Shown here: in pieces, positions 10,810 to 23,557 of the stretch
How the letters are laid out: each line of letters opens with the position of its first letter
How positions within the stretch are numbered: the stretch's first letter is position 1
From: Serinus canaria
Taxonomy: Eukaryota; Chordata; Aves; Passeriformes; Fringillidae
NCBI RefSeq assembly: GCF_022539315.1
Contig: NC_066333.1
Location: forward strand, 3,286,001-3,350,000
DNA length: 64,000 nucleotides
Direction of reading: 5' to 3'
Translations under genes and position numbers: made by a program
The notes under the pieces: generated by a model
Told to the model about the DNA's origin: nothing
Databases searched by the model: none
Seen by the model: only the letters and a program-made list of their open reading frames with translations

Positions 10810-12577
10810 GAGGAGAGGCAAGAGGATTTATGCTATTTTTTACATTTGGGGTATGATCCATAGCCAATGAAGCTGCTGGTAATGAGGAAAACCCAGCCAT
10901 GGGAGGGTCCTGATCTCAGTGTGGGTTGGTACCAGGAGTGGGCAATCACCTGCTGCTTCAGTCTCAGGTTGCTGGAGAAGGAAATAATGGCAAACAGAAA
11001 TGAGCTTTTCCTCAGCATGTCTGGCAGTAAAAGCTGTTCCCTCTTCAGAAGTGCAGCAACCCCCGACATCAGGAGATGAAAGTGCAGACCTGTGAAGGAT
11101 CTTGAGAGCAGTGCCTGACTGACAGGCTGCACTGGGGGATGTTTCAAGTTTGGTTTCAGGTGAGCAGGCAAGGGGAGACTGAAGCTCTGTGTGCAGGGGA
11201 GTTTATTTAAAGAGTAGCAGCACAAATCTAATTATGGGGGGAGCTGCAGGATAGACCCATCTGTGGCATTAATAATGAAATTTCAGAGGTGATTGCTGGC
11301 AGAAAGCAGCTTTGTGCCACAAGAACTGAAGAACTTCATTCCAGCAGAAGGAAAAAAAAATCTTGAGCAAGGCTTATGAATAGACAGAATTTAATAAGCT
11401 CAAAGTGCCCCTTAAAAGGTGCTGGGGTTCCTAGGGGGAGTTTGCAGTGTCATAAGATTTTAGTGATCTTTTCCCACCAACCTGTGAAGCTGTAAGAGAC
11501 CCAGTGCTATAAATACTTCCAAATTGGACACTTGTAAAAGCCAAAACTTTGCATTTTCAAATTAATGCCAATAAGCTGGAAGTGAAAACAGAGCAGTTTG
11601 CCTTGGAAGCAGGTGGACCCCTGTGGAGTGGGAGTATAAAGGGTTGGTGTGGGGACTTCCCTTGCTGAAATGAGGTAATGCACTGTGCAGGGCTGCAGAG
11701 CAGAGCTGAACACCCTGGTGAGTGCAGGGCTGTGTGTGCCAGCAGAGGATAAGCCACAGCTGGTCCCTGTGGAGAGGATTTAGCCCTGACAAAAGAAACA
11801 AATTGCTGAGTCTGATGGTCCTGGGCCAAAGACAAAGTCTGGTTACAAGGAACTAAAACTGCTGTTGGGGGGAGCTTTACAAACAGGTTGCAGCCAAATG
11901 CCAGGGCTTTAGGAACCCTTGGCTTCCAGCCAGGCACTTCTAAAGCAAGTTTGCTGTATTTAGCAACCACTTCATGGCTAAGATAAAGATCCACAGTGGG
12001 AGTTTGGAGGTAAAATCCTAGAAAGGAGAATATTCCAGATCTGCAGGGAATGCTGAGAGTTAAGGATGTCTGAAATTGAGGACAGAGTGTCTTAGCAGAA
12101 GAGTTTGCTGAATGAATAATTGATAGATCATTTGCTGATGGATGATTGATAGATATGACTTGGCATGTAGGGATGTGGAGGAATGTGCCCCCTCTTGATG
12201 GAGGGACTAAAATATTTTGTCTGCTTAAAAAGGTAAAAAGCCTGGAAGTTACTCTCCCAGTTTGGTGCAAAGGACACCTCACAGGACCTTTGGGACTTCA
12301 CTTCAGACCTGGGGCTACCCAAATAGAGGCCAAGAGGTCCCACCTGGGTAATTCCCAGAAAAAGAAGAGACCAAAGGAAATAATGGCTGTTATGGGGTGT
12401 TTTAACAGGAGCAAAACCTCTTGCCCCTGGCTCAGTTTTCTCTGTAAAAGCTCTGTTGTTTTGTCTTTTATTAAACTTTCCTCTGTTTCCCACACTGCCT
12501 CAGAAGCCATCCTGCTAACTTGGAGCCATTTGGGGCAGGGGGGCTATCTCAGGTGTGGTAGGTTCTCTGAGAGCTCG
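10810..12577. other. Non-coding stretch with one unusually long antisense open frame
   Basis: No gene is supported. A 241-codon antisense frame spans 11557-12282. It has no recognised domain, no obvious repeat and no clear splice context, and its codons look unselected to the eye. A TATAAAG word at about 11633 followed by a GTGAGT at about 11715 on the plus strand could be coincidence. See findings. Confidence 0.4.
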
Positions 12578-12954
12578 TGTCACCAACATGTTCTATGAAA
12601 AATCCTTTCCTTGGGATTTTCCCCTCCTGAGAAGCTGAGAGGCCTCAGGAACAAACTGCAAACAAAGATTCTCTGCTGTGGGATGCAGCAGGTGGGGCTG
12701 GGATTGGTCTCTGTGGTTGTTTCTCATTCATGGCCAATCCCAGCCCAGCTGTCCAGACTGTCTGGGTCACAGACAAACCTTTGTTATTCATTCCTTTTCT
12801 ATTCTCAGCCAGCCTTCTGATGAAATCCTTTCTTCTGTTCTTTTAGTATAGTTTTAACTTAATATATATCATAAAATAGTAAATCAGCCTTCTGAAACAT
12901 GGAGCCAACTTTCTAATCTCTTCCCTCATCCTGAGACCCCTGTGAACACTCACA
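12578..12954 (+). repeat. Family B solo LTR with perfect 6-bp target-site duplication
   Basis: Runs from 'tgtcaccaacatg' to 'tgtgaacactcaca'. It shares the family landmarks 'gagaagctgagaggcctcag', 'tatagttttaac', 'aaatcagccttctga' and 'aacatggagcca'. The flanks carry agctcg at 12572-12577 and again at 12955-12960, a perfect 6-bp duplication that fixes both ends. TG...CA ends plus a 6-bp duplication are typical of class II (ERVK-like) endogenous retroviruses. It is 377 bp, a solo LTR with no coding sequence. Confidence 0.9.
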
Positions 12955-14868
12955 AGCTCGTAACACCTGGCTTGAGGAGAAATCCATCAGGGATGGCAGA
13001 ACTATGAATGAATTTCTCATTTGAGGTGGTTCCTCTGCTCTGTACAGACATGACTTGCTGTTTCTGTGGCTGGGGGAAGGATCTTAACACCTCCCATGTG
13101 AGCAGCAGGACAGGGATAATGAAGGTTAGATGCTATAAGTAAGGAGGCTTTTCCTGGGGGAAGCCTGGACTTTTCTCAGATGAGCAAAATTTGTTGAAAG
13201 GCACATTTTTGTAGTGAGGATTGACAGGCTTTCCATACTGCAGGAAATAAACCTGAACACTTGTCAGGGTTGGAAAATGTGTTTCAAAGTGTGTTTTTGC
13301 TGCCTCTTTTCCTCCTGGAGCCAGCTGTGAGATGTTTGAGATGGGAAGGATGTGTTGGTGAGAAAATGTTGGGTAGTGGAAGTGTTACCCTGAGTGCCAG
13401 TGTCCCACAGGTTTGTCAGGCACAGCTGGGCTGTTATTGCAGATTTCTGCTCCATTTTCAACATGTTCACCATGGGGGGTGCCTCATGTTGAGCAAAGAG
13501 GATTTGCCCAAAATCTGAAGTTTTTAAGGTCCCTGGAACTGTTGGGGCAGTTGTTTGTCAGCATCATATTGATGCCAGCCAAGATCTCAGGTGAAGCAGC
13601 TTCCTTTTTCTCCCAGAAAGTGAAATTTATTGGCAAACACTCAACTTGTTGCACATCCATCAAGGTCAGCCCCCACAGAGGAACAGGCTGTCTCCTAGCT
13701 CTCACAATAAACATTGTTTTCTTTTGTTTTAATTTATATGCCAGTAATACTCATCAGGAAAGCTTTTTATTTTTCTATCAGAAATTGTGCAGATAACAAA
13801 GAACAGCTTCAACAACTTCATTTCTTAAAAAGCCTAAAATGCATGAAAAAACAAAGCTCTTTTTTTTAATTAAAAAAAAAAAAACCAAACACGAAAATGA
13901 AAATGGAAGAATCAAATGGCCTGTGAAATTAAATAAATGAGAGGAAGTTTGAGAGGAAGAGGTGCCTGACCAAAGAACACAACCAACCTAGCATGTCTCA
14001 ATGTTTTTAATGTGGTGAAACTTCCCACAAATAACTTGGAGGAGGTGTCATTGAGGTTTTTCTGTCACCCATCCCTTGCTAGAGGGTTGTACTGTGAAGT
14101 TTTGTTATATTTGGGAAGGGCCCTGACCCTCCACTCATGGCTTTGCCCTTGCTGTGTGCTCCAGCACGTGCTCTGATATGGAGAAGGCTTTTTCCTGTGC
14201 ATTCCCTTCCTTCAGGACAAGGACTGGAAAAGTTTTGTGCCTTGATTGATTTCTCTGCTCTGAGACATTGATTTGGTTTGTGGAAAATGGTCAAATAAAA
14301 TCAAGCAGTGCTTGGTGCAGACTGAAAACCATCTTTTCCAGGCTCTTAGTGATTAGATCACACTGGGCTTTTTTTCTTTGCACATCCTGCTCAGGCTGGC
14401 ACTAAAAGCCCTTGTGACAGTTTGGCTGCAAGACCTCAGTAAATAGCAGTTGTGTTTCTGAAGGCCTTTAAAACAAACAAAACTCTTCCTGTTCAACAAA
14501 GAAGGTGACCTGACCCTTTGTTCATCCCACCTCTGACAGGTGAGACTGACACTTTTCAGGAAAATTTAACTTGATATCCCAGGTATTAATGGCTGTGAAT
14601 TTATTTTTCTTCTACAAAAAAAACCCTCAAACAAAAAAAAAATCTCCTAAAAAAGATCCCCTGCCCAACAGACCCCTTGTACTTTTATTTTAGCTGTGCA
14701 GCTGGTTACTGTCATCACTGGAGATCAGAATTTTGATGAGAATTCCTGACCAGCCAGATGAATTGCATTAATGCCTTTCACTTTATTAAATTGAATTTGG
14801 CAACTTGAAAGAATTCCACAAAACCTGAAGAAGTCAAACTGAAACTGAAACTCTGTTCAGCCTGACAG
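12955..14868. other. Non-coding stretch, no genes recognised
   Basis: No supportable exon or RNA gene. A T-run followed by 'aattaaaaaaaaaaaa' lies at about 13860-13884. The longest frames (up to 127 codons) show no domain. Confidence 0.5.
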
Positions 14869-15105
14869 AGGGGAAATTTAGGTTGGATCTACAGAAGGGG
14901 AATTCCTCCCTGTGAGGGTGGGCAGGCCCTGGCACAGGGTGCCCAGAGCAGCTGTGGCTGCCCCTGGATCCCTGGCAGTGCCCAAGGCCAGGCTGGACAG
15001 GGCTGGGAGCACCCTGGGATAATGGGAGGTGTCCCTGCCTTGGCAGGGGTGGAATGGGATTTTAAGGTCCCTTCCAACCCAAACCATCCCATGGTTCTGT
15101 GATTG
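14869..15105 (+). repeat. CR1 LINE 3' fragment, well preserved
   Basis: Sense CR1 3' end: 'ggggaattcctccctgtgag', 'ggtgggcaggccctggcaca', 'gggtgcccagagcagctgtg', then 'gggatttt aaggtcccttcc' and 'aacccaaaccatcccatgg', ending 'ttctgtgattg'. It is one of the cleanest copies here and sets the family reference for the window. 5'-truncated, non-coding. Confidence 0.92.
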
Positions 15106-15484
15106 TCTCTGGATACCTCTGAAGGCTACAAGCATCTCAAACTCAGTGTGGCAAAATTTCTTCCCCAGGAATGTGGACATACAACCCCTCCTGACACACC
15201 AAGAGCCTTTTTGGAGCTGACTTCTGGGGTCTGTAGGCCCCAAGAGAAGCTGGGCAGTGACACCCAGGGAGGGAGGGAGGGCTGGCAGCTTCAGGTGGTA
15301 CATGGTCAGGCACTTGGGGCTTGTCTGCAGAGAGCACCAGGTGAGGGGTGGATGGGGAAGATGAAACAGGAAAGCCTTATAAATATGATTGTCTGGCAAA
15401 AGAGTTTGAGAATATGGAAACTGTAAGAGAGATTGAAATGAAAGCAGCTCTGAGATACCTCAGTTCCTGAACACCTGGAAAACA

Positions 15485-15933
15485 ATGGCATGGCCAGCTG
15501 AAGGCAATCCCCTTTTGATGGAACAACACCCTCTGCCTGCAGGCAGCTCCAAGGGTCAGAGCAGACCCTGATGGCTTGGCAGAAGGGGCCCAAAGAGGAG
15601 TTTTTAGGGTTTAAAATGTAACACAGTGTGGTGATGTAATGATCCTTATAGGCTGTATGTAAATGCTGTAGGATTTGTATCTTGTCCTAGATTGGTTGGT
15701 GAGAATTAGAATATTCAACACAGGAGAAGATTTATGGCATTGTGATGGGAACCTCGTGCTCTCATCCTCTCTCCCACTCTCTTTACTTCTCAGTCCTGCT
15801 CTGAGCTGTGGCTGGCAGCTCCCAGCAGGTCCCTGCCCCCAGGCCCTTTGCAATAAACCCCAAGTTCCTGACCTGCCTTCAGAGATCTCTCGTGTCCGTC
15901 TGTCCTGACCCTCCTACTCCCGACACTCCTACA
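15485..15933 (+). repeat. Family E solo LTR (ERVK-like)
   Basis: The right part is diagnostic: 'ccaggccctttgcaataaac' with AATAAA at 15852-15857, then 'gttcctgacctgcc', 'gagatctctcgtgtccgtct' and the end 'cgacactcctaca' at 15933. I associate this arrangement with avian ERVK-type LTR 3' ends. The left boundary is uncertain (15485 to 15617); blocks such as 'cttggcagaaggggcccaaa' and 'tttttagggtttaaaatgta' seem to belong to it. I could not identify a target-site duplication. Confidence 0.72.
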
Positions 15934-18646
15934 AGGGGTGAAGCAGCACTCGGCTCCTGAAGGGCACTGCAGGACAAGGGAGAAATGGGGAATGATGGAA
16001 AATGTTTTTATCTGTTGGTCAAAGCACAGAGAGGAGCAAGAGCTCACACTGGAGGACTCTTTTTTTTTTTCCTCTGAGGGGCAGAGGGAAGGTTTAAATA
16101 ACTTTGTTTGTGGATGGCAGCTGTGCTCTCTGTGCTGGGGGCCACTTCCTCAGGGCAGAACTCACAGAGTGCACTGAGCAGCCCTGAGCCCTTCCCTCTA
16201 AGGCTTTGGAGTGCCTGTGATCCCCTCATGCTGCTCCACAGGCACCTTGGGCACTGAGTGCTTTACCCTTGTGGCCCCTGCTGGCTACAGGTGATGCTCC
16301 TGCCACTCCAGTCCCATTTATTTTGTGCCTGCCCATTTGGAGCCAGGAATTTCATTGTCTAAGATGTGAATGGTTCTTCTGCTGCACTGCCAGCTCAGTG
16401 ACTCCTGCTCTGTTCCTTCCTTGCTTCAATGTAAGAAAACCTCTTCAGGGGATTAAAGATTTATTATAGGACCAGTTGATTTGGCTCTCACTATAACATT
16501 AAATGCACTTATTCTGTGTTCTGTGAAACAATTTGTTTCCTTTTGTTGTCTGCTGAAAGTATTTCAACAACTTGGCGGAAGAATAAACAGACACAATTTC
16601 AAAATAACTCAAAGTAGCAAGAATTTTTTTTTAAATTAAAAGAGGAGAAAGCAGGTGTGGGGGAAGCTATTATTTAACACTTTGCTGCAATGATGAATTG
16701 CCTACTTCTGATGTTTTTATTGCTGCTCATGTGACATCAGCTTGCTTCCTGAAGTCACCAGGTGTAAGAAAAATGAGGGTTCCTTGTGACTCACATTGTA
16801 ATCTCTGTTTCATGTAATATAAACAACTTTGGTCAATGTATTAGCATAGAAAAAATGAATAGATTTAAAGCAAGGCTATGTTTAATTTGGAGGGTTTAGT
16901 CCTGAATGTTTCTCTGTGGAGCAGAGCAATTTCTCAGTTGTAAGCATGACTGTCAGTGTTCAGCACATGGTGCTGCCTCAGCTCTGTCAGAAAACAATTG
17001 TTTTATTCAGCACTGCTGTAAGAATGCTTGAGTTTCTGTGGGTAAAAGGTGGAGGGATGCAGATGTGATCCTAATAGAGAATGCTTGCTAAATGTGGTTG
17101 TTTAGCTTTGTCCTAACAACAGGAAAACTGCTAATGCCAGTGTCCTTGGTGCTGCAATCACTCTTCAGATCCAAGAGAAACAGGAGTTACTACATCAGAC
17201 AGAAATATACATCAGAAAAATATCAGTGCTGGAGAGAAACCCCTGGTGGGCTGTTGGGCTGGGTGGGCTGGAAAAAGAGTTGTGTGTTCACCTCTTATGC
17301 CCCATCAAGGCCAAAAGGAGCACAGGAATAACCAGTTGAACATTGTTATTCCCATCTTCAGGCATCCCCTTATCAAAATGCTGCCTCTGAACAGCCATAA
17401 ATGCTGAGACTTTTCCTGGGTAGTTGGTTCTGCTCTAGCTCCCTATGGCTGCACTTTGATCTGCTCCTGGATCACGTGTGATGTATTAGGGAGCAACTTC
17501 CCAGCCCTGATTTTTCAGAGTTTTCATTCTGTGGTTTGTTTTATTGGGTTTTTTTAAGTCTGTAGGAGCAGGACTTTAATATTGCCACAGCAGTTTGTGG
17601 GTGAGCTAAACCATATTTGCAGAGCGTGCTTAGGATTTTTTTGAACTTAATTATTTTTAAAAATTATTAATTAGCCCAGCTTCCCTAAGGCAGAATGCAA
17701 AGTAAATTAATTACTTCATGTGTGGATTAAGGTACCTTGGGAGCTGCAGGTTGGGCAGGAGCTCCTCACTACATTTTGGCACCTGCTGCCACTTTGCACT
17801 CCTGGTGTGTGAGGTGCAGGGTCTGCCTGAGGAACTCCTGTGGCAAATGCAGCCCTGTGCTCTGGGATGTGGCTTTATCTGATAACCCTTCTTCTCCTGG
17901 ACCCTTTGCTTCACCCCAGGCTGTGGAATTAAATGGATTGATGGGTGCCAACAGACTGGGCTGCAGGTCTGTCCACACCTGTGCTGAAAGAATGGGGTAG
18001 GTAGAAAACATCAGAAAACCTAGGTGGGAGAGCACTATAAATAAGCCAGGTGAGTGCTTCTGGTAGGGCTGTTGAGACAGATAAAGCTGTACTTTGTGCA
18101 AGTATCTCTTGGTGTATTTTCTCATTGTAGGGCTCTTCTAAGTATTGCTAAAGTGCTGTTTCCCTGCTATAAATTTCTGGAGTGAAAACCAGGGAAGCAG
18201 GCAGAGCCACCTCTCCAAGAGACCCTGTAATTACATTTTTGACGACTCAAGGCTGGTGTTTGTCTTTTTGTTTGATGCTGGCAGGAGCTGTGTAGCAAAA
18301 AGCCTTTTGAAGTTAATACCTAATTAAGATGGATGGGGAAGGTCACAGCCCCTGCTAGTGCTGCTGGTTCAGGCTGTTGGCTGCCTCAGGAAGGCATCAG
18401 CAGGGAGATTTACTGGGAGCCATTCTGTGCATCCAGGTTGGGAAGTGTTATTTAAAAATCAATGGGTAAACAGGAGTTCTGCACACAGACAGAGAGGGAA
18501 TTTTGTCAGAGGGGGGAACTGAGATACTTAACTCACTTTGCTGTCAGAACATCCTTGATTCTCCTCTGATTGAGCACAGTGGGAGAGGGGTTGGAGTCAC
18601 ATGGAGGAATTTGAAGCGTTGGGTCTCAGTCCCTGGGGTGGGATGT
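15934..18646. other. Non-coding stretch, no genes recognised
   Basis: About 2.7 kb with no exon, RNA gene or recognised repeat. A T-run of about 11 at 16060-16070 and AT-rich patches near 17640-17710 are the only compositional features. Confidence 0.5.
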
Positions 18647-19009
18647 TGTCACCATGATATTTTCTGAAAAATCCCTTCTCCAGGATTTCTTCTCCTGGGA
18701 AGATGAGAAGCCTCAGCTTCTCCATGGTTTGCTGCTCTGGAATGTGGTCTGGAGATTGTTTATCCAAACATGTGAATTGTTTTTAAATAATAATATCACA
18801 GCCAGATGTGTTGGACTCTGAGGAGTCAGTCATGAGCTTTCATTGTCATTCTTGTCCGACCTTCTGATGTATCCTTTCTCTTTCTATAGTATAGTTTTAG
18901 TATATAATTTCTTTTAATATAATATCATAAAAGAATAAGTCAGCCTTTGGAGAACATGGAGTCAGATTCTCATCTCTCACCTTGTCCTGGGGACCTCCCA
19001 AACACCACA
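18647..19009 (+). repeat. Family B solo LTR
   Basis: Runs from 'tgtcaccatgatattttc' to 'ccaaacaccaca'. Family landmarks are 'cttctcctgggaagatgaga', 'ctgaggagtcagtcatgagc', 'tatagttttagtata' and 'gagaacatggagtcagattc'. Flanks are ggatgt (18641-18646) and gggtgt (19010-19015), a 5/6 match consistent with an aged 6-bp duplication. It is closest to the copy at 29729, sharing the 'gaggagtcagtcatgagctt' block. Confidence 0.88.
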
Positions 19010-22000
19010 GGGTGTAGCTGCACCCAGGGTTTGGTTGTCAGGCTGGAAATGGAGCTTTGGCTGCTGTGTGATCTGCAGCACTGCTGGTCCTCATGGCAGC
19101 GCCACACTGCATCTCACTGCAGGATGTGAGCACCAAAACAAGGATTTGGGATGAGTTCTTAAGCATGTTCCCAATCCTGAGCTGGTGCTGGTGTTTCAGT
19201 GTAGGAGCACACAGTGAAAAACCAAGTGAAACCAAAAAGGGGATGAACCTCAGACCCCACTGCACAGGGGAAAGGGAAGCAAGACAAAGTCTGGATGGCA
19301 CTAAACTACTTCCCAGATCTCAGAGCCCAGCCCTGCTCATTGTGCTCTGTAGATTTGGGACTCTGAGAGAGATGCTGAGATTATTTGATCTGTTTTACAA
19401 TAACAGCAAGAGAGCCAGACCATTTCCTGGAGGTGTTTTGTGTGACTAAAGCAGACACGGCCTAACGAGTGCCTGAGTTAAGGCAATCCCCACTGCTGCT
19501 GGGCTGGATGTAGAAAAGCAAATTAAAATGTAGCCTCTTTAAGTCTGCTGTGTGCACCTCTGAGTTTTGGAGAGCAAAGTCTACCCAGTCTTCTTTCTGA
19601 CTTGAGTCCCAGCTTAGTTATGTTTGCAGCCTAGCTGCTTTTTATTTGCTGCCTCTGCTCAGCCAGCTGAAGGCTTTTCCAGCCTCAGATGAGGTGTTGT
19701 TGCTAAATTACAGAAATCTGGCCTGATGGTGGAAAGCTAGAAAGGAGGTGGTGCTGTTAGGTAAGCCATAATTTAGTGTATTCACACAGGCCCCAGTAAA
19801 TGTTTTGCCCCACTTGAAAATTCAGGATGTCTGGTGAGAAAGGGCTGTTGGATAATAACAATACAGAAAGCAGCTTCATCCTGGATCATTTCTGCCAGCT
19901 GGAAATGAGGCCTTGCTGAAGAATAAAAGCACTTTCCAGCAGAGCTCTGCTAACCCAGATTCCAGCCCCCTTTGCACAGCGTGGCTTGGCCATGCCAGAG
20001 GGACGGGAGGCAAATCTGGTGGTGGGTGGGGTGGCACGTTAGATCAGAGAGAAACCCCCCAGCCTTCTCCACAGAGCTCCATTTGTTCCAGCTCCAGCCT
20101 TATTTCTTGGTGTCAGTTTGTGGCTGCTGCCTCCTACACGTTCCTTAGCACGTTGGCCCTGCCCTGGTCCCTCCTGCTGCTTCAGAGCTGGGAAAATATC
20201 TCCTGGTGCCTGCACTCAGACTGTGAGGATGGGCAGGGGGGCTTGGGAGGTGTTTGTAAAAGATGGCTGGTTGAACTGTGTGAAGGTGTGTGGGGGTTAT
20301 AACTGGGATCTATCCCAGCTCAGGTAGCTCAGAATGGGTGTTTTCTGCAGATAATTTCAATTAAATTTACTTTGTCTCACTGTGCAAGGAAGTGGTTACC
20401 ACAGCAAAAAGTCAAGATTTGTTTATTGTATATATTTCTTGTTAAAAGCTGATGAAGAAGCTGTTGAGTAGCTCTGAAAGGAAAAAAGGTGATGATAATA
20501 ATAATAATAATAATGGTTCAATAATGTTGTAAGTATTATTAATTTTGGAGGAATTTCAGCTAGGATTAAATTAGTCCCTTTGTTTTACTTAGTCCAGCAG
20601 CACCTTGGATTAATTATGGGGAGAAAAATTGCAATTTGGCTGTGCTAGAAAGGATTATTAAATATCTAGATCAGTAGACCACCAGAGCAGAGATAAGTGG
20701 AGAGTAAAAATCTGAGTGTTTCAATAATCATTAGGGATGCACTGTTTAGTTTTCTGAGGCTCCTTAGGGATGGGAGCTCAGCCTCCAATGACACAGGGAG
20801 AAGACCCCTGGTCTAATGGCATTAGTGGCTGGGGTGTTTAAAATTCTGTGCCACAGGTCAGTGGCACTTTGGAAACATTTTAAAGGAACCATTTACAGCA
20901 GATCTGAGGATTTCCTCCAGTTTGAAGCCCTGGGAAACAGTGCTGAGAGCTCCTGTGCTCTGGTTTTTGCTGAGCAGAGCACCTTGGCATCAGAGCTGCA
21001 GATGAGTGGGAGGGGATGCCTGTGGGGACCTGGGCAGAATATTGCATCTATTGCCCTGTGTGCTCAGCTGGGGAAGCTGCCAGGAGGCTGGGAGGGAGCA
21101 GGAGGAGGAGGAGGAGGAGGAGGAGGGCCTTTGGGGTCAGCACCCAGGGAAAATGTTGGTTTTCTGCTAGCTGCTTCGGGGGATGGATCATTGTCGCCTC
21201 CATCTGCTGCACTGAATGCTCAGCTCTTGCCCTATATTTTTTCCCTCCTTTCCCCACGAGTGCTGCTGATTCATTTGGAGAGCAGGGAGCCACACATATG
21301 TCAGCACTCAGAAAAGGCAGTGGGAGTGTTTGCTGAGATTGCTTTGGACATTTAACCTTCCAGGTGAAGCTGTTGGCAGCTTGCTGAAGAGTGAGAGCAC
21401 CTCCTCTGGCCTGTCCTCCTCCTCCTTTTCCACCTTCCAAGGCACACACCCTGTGTCTATCCACCCAGGGCATTCCTTATTCCTTAGATAATTGCTCTGC
21501 CCCTGCTGTGTTAATTGGGAATTAATCTCAGAGCAGTGATGGTTATTGGAAGTGGATATTAAATATTTGGTGATGACTCTGGAGTGCTGCAGAGGAGTGA
21601 TGTCTGTCAGGGTGCTGTGGAGTTTGCAGGGAGCATCTGAGTGAATGCTGGGGTGGGGAGAATTGTTTGTTTATTCTGAGATGAGTCAGGATGTGGCAGG
21701 GTCAGGCCACCAGAGAAATGTCTGGGGGTGACTGAGAACATGTAGGAATAAAGTAGGCTGTGAAGAAGAAACAGAACTAGGAGATTCTTGAGGGCTAAGG
21801 AACAGAAGAATTCAAGGGAGAAGACAGAATGGAGTTGAAAAGTGTGTGAGGAAGAAGAGTGGAGGAAAGCATTTTGGAGCAAAAATAACATTTGCTAAAC
21901 TGCTTAAGAATTAAAATTAGGTGGAGTGACTGAAGAAGCTGCTATAAAACTAAGCAGTCATGAAATTGAGGAAGTAGTTACCACAAATATCCCACAAAGG

Positions 22001-23134
22001 CAGCCATGGAGGGCTTGAGGACTTGGGAAGATGTTATTTGGCAAGAATTTTCCTTAAATTTAATCATGTGTGTAATATTTCCCACAGGAGTGATGAAATC
22101 TTTATGTTCCCAGGCTGAGGAGTCTCTTGAGGACTTAGGCATCCCTGGTGAGGGGTGAGGCAGAGCTCTGCCTTGGAGCTCCCTGAGCCCTGCTGTGAGC
22201 CAGAGCTGGCTTTGGGGCAGGAGGAGCTGTGGGGCTGGGGCTGCTTGTGTCCCCTCCTGCTGCCATGGATTTGGGGTGCCTGGAGGAGAGCTCCTGAAGT
22301 GTTCAGCCTGCTGTAAAAAGTTATTTTTCAGCTGGTCCAGGGTAGTTGTCCAATGGCCTTATGTTGAGCAATGGGATAACTTGAGCTTGGGGTCATTATT
22401 CTTGATACTCACCTTGCTTTTAGAGCCTTTCTCAGTTTGAAATAGTTATTTTTAATCAGGTTGTTCCTTGGGATGTTTGTCACCTCTGTGTGGTCTTTTG
22501 CTTTGCAGTTTATAGCTTAAGCAGGAAGGTTGTTTCTGCATTTGGTCAGAGGATCCCACATGGTCACAATCCTCTGCCTAACACCCCTCCAACCAGGCAT
22601 AAATGAGATGTGAATTGCTGATATTTATGAGCATGCTACACTACAAAGTACTTTATAGCCTTTCTGTCATATGTTTCAAATGATTCCACTTCAACCAAAC
22701 AAATTGTCCCAGCTTAATTTCCAAGAAATCATTGTCAAAATTGCTGAACCAGTTTAATTCTAAAGCACATATTTATACTGAGCTGCACAAAGCACACCGC
22801 CAAGTGAGATTACAAATGGCAGAGAGGAGAGTTTAATCAGAAATGAGATTAAATTTGAAAATGTGGAGTGTTAGTGATTGCTGCTGAGGCTCAGACAGGG
22901 TGTAAAGCCATAGATTTTTCTTAGCAGGGCTCAGAATAGCACACTTGAGGAAGCTGAGGAGCACATATGCCCTGGTGCTGACAGTGGGAGAACGTGGAGC
23001 TGGCCTCAGAGCAGGGGGCTGGGCTTGGGAGCAGGGTGCTGCAATGTTGTGTTGTGAAATGAGGTGGAAGAAGGAGGAAGGAAACCCAAGTGGGGATGGG
23101 AGACAGGAAATAAATGAGTTGGTGTGACCTGCCT
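19010..23134. other. Non-coding stretch with two short microsatellites
   Basis: Contains an (ATA)n run at about 20491-20514 and a (GGA)n run at about 21100-21126. A 179-codon plus frame at 20816-21355 crosses the GGA run (poly-glycine) and has no recognisable domain, so it is not called as a gene. No other feature is supported. Confidence 0.5.
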
Positions 23135-23557
23135 GGCACCAGCACCTCTGAGGGGCTGGGAGCACAAACCCTGTGAGGAACCCCTGAGGGAGCTGGGGGT
23201 GCTCAGCCTGGAGAAAAGGAGACTCAGGGCTGCCCCCATCCCTCTCACAGCTCCTGAAAGGTGCCTGTGCTCAGCTGGGGCTGGGCTCTGTCTGCAGCAG
23301 CACTGACACAACCAGAGCTCACAGCCTCAGGCTGCACCAGGGGAAATACAGGCTGGAGATTGGGAAAAAGTTCTTTCCAGAGAGAGTGATAAAGTTGTGG
23401 AATGGCTGCCCAGGGAGGTGGTGGAGTCCCCATCCCTGGGGGTGTTTAACAAAGCCTGGATGTGGCACTGGGTGCCAGGGGTGAGTTGAGGGCTTGGGGC
23501 TGGGTTGGACTCATTGACCTTGAAGGTCTCTCCCAAGCCAGTGATTCTGTCCTGGCT
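23135..23557 (+). repeat. CR1 LINE 3' fragment, longest copy
   Basis: Sense CR1 sequence. Blocks in order are 'ggtgctcagcctggagaaaa', 'gagctcacagcctcaggctg', 'gggaaaaagttctttccaga', 'gtggaatggctgcccaggga', 'ggtggtggagtccccatccc' and 'ttggactcattgaccttgaa'. It belongs to a different CR1 subfamily from the copies at 3.6 and 14.9 kb: the '...gctgcccagggaggtggtgg' version rather than '...gggtgcccagagcagctgtgg'. About 420 bp remain; no intact coding. Confidence 0.9.

Noticed and set aside
11630..11720. TATA-driven exon with splice donor on the plus strand
   Set aside because: A TATAAAG and a GTGAGT 80 bp apart are common by chance; no coding frame or CpG enrichment supports a promoter.
20816..21355. 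179-codon plus frame with a poly-glycine run
   Set aside because: The glycines come from a GGA microsatellite. No domain, no homolog recognised, no splice signals, and an overlapping frame is equally open.
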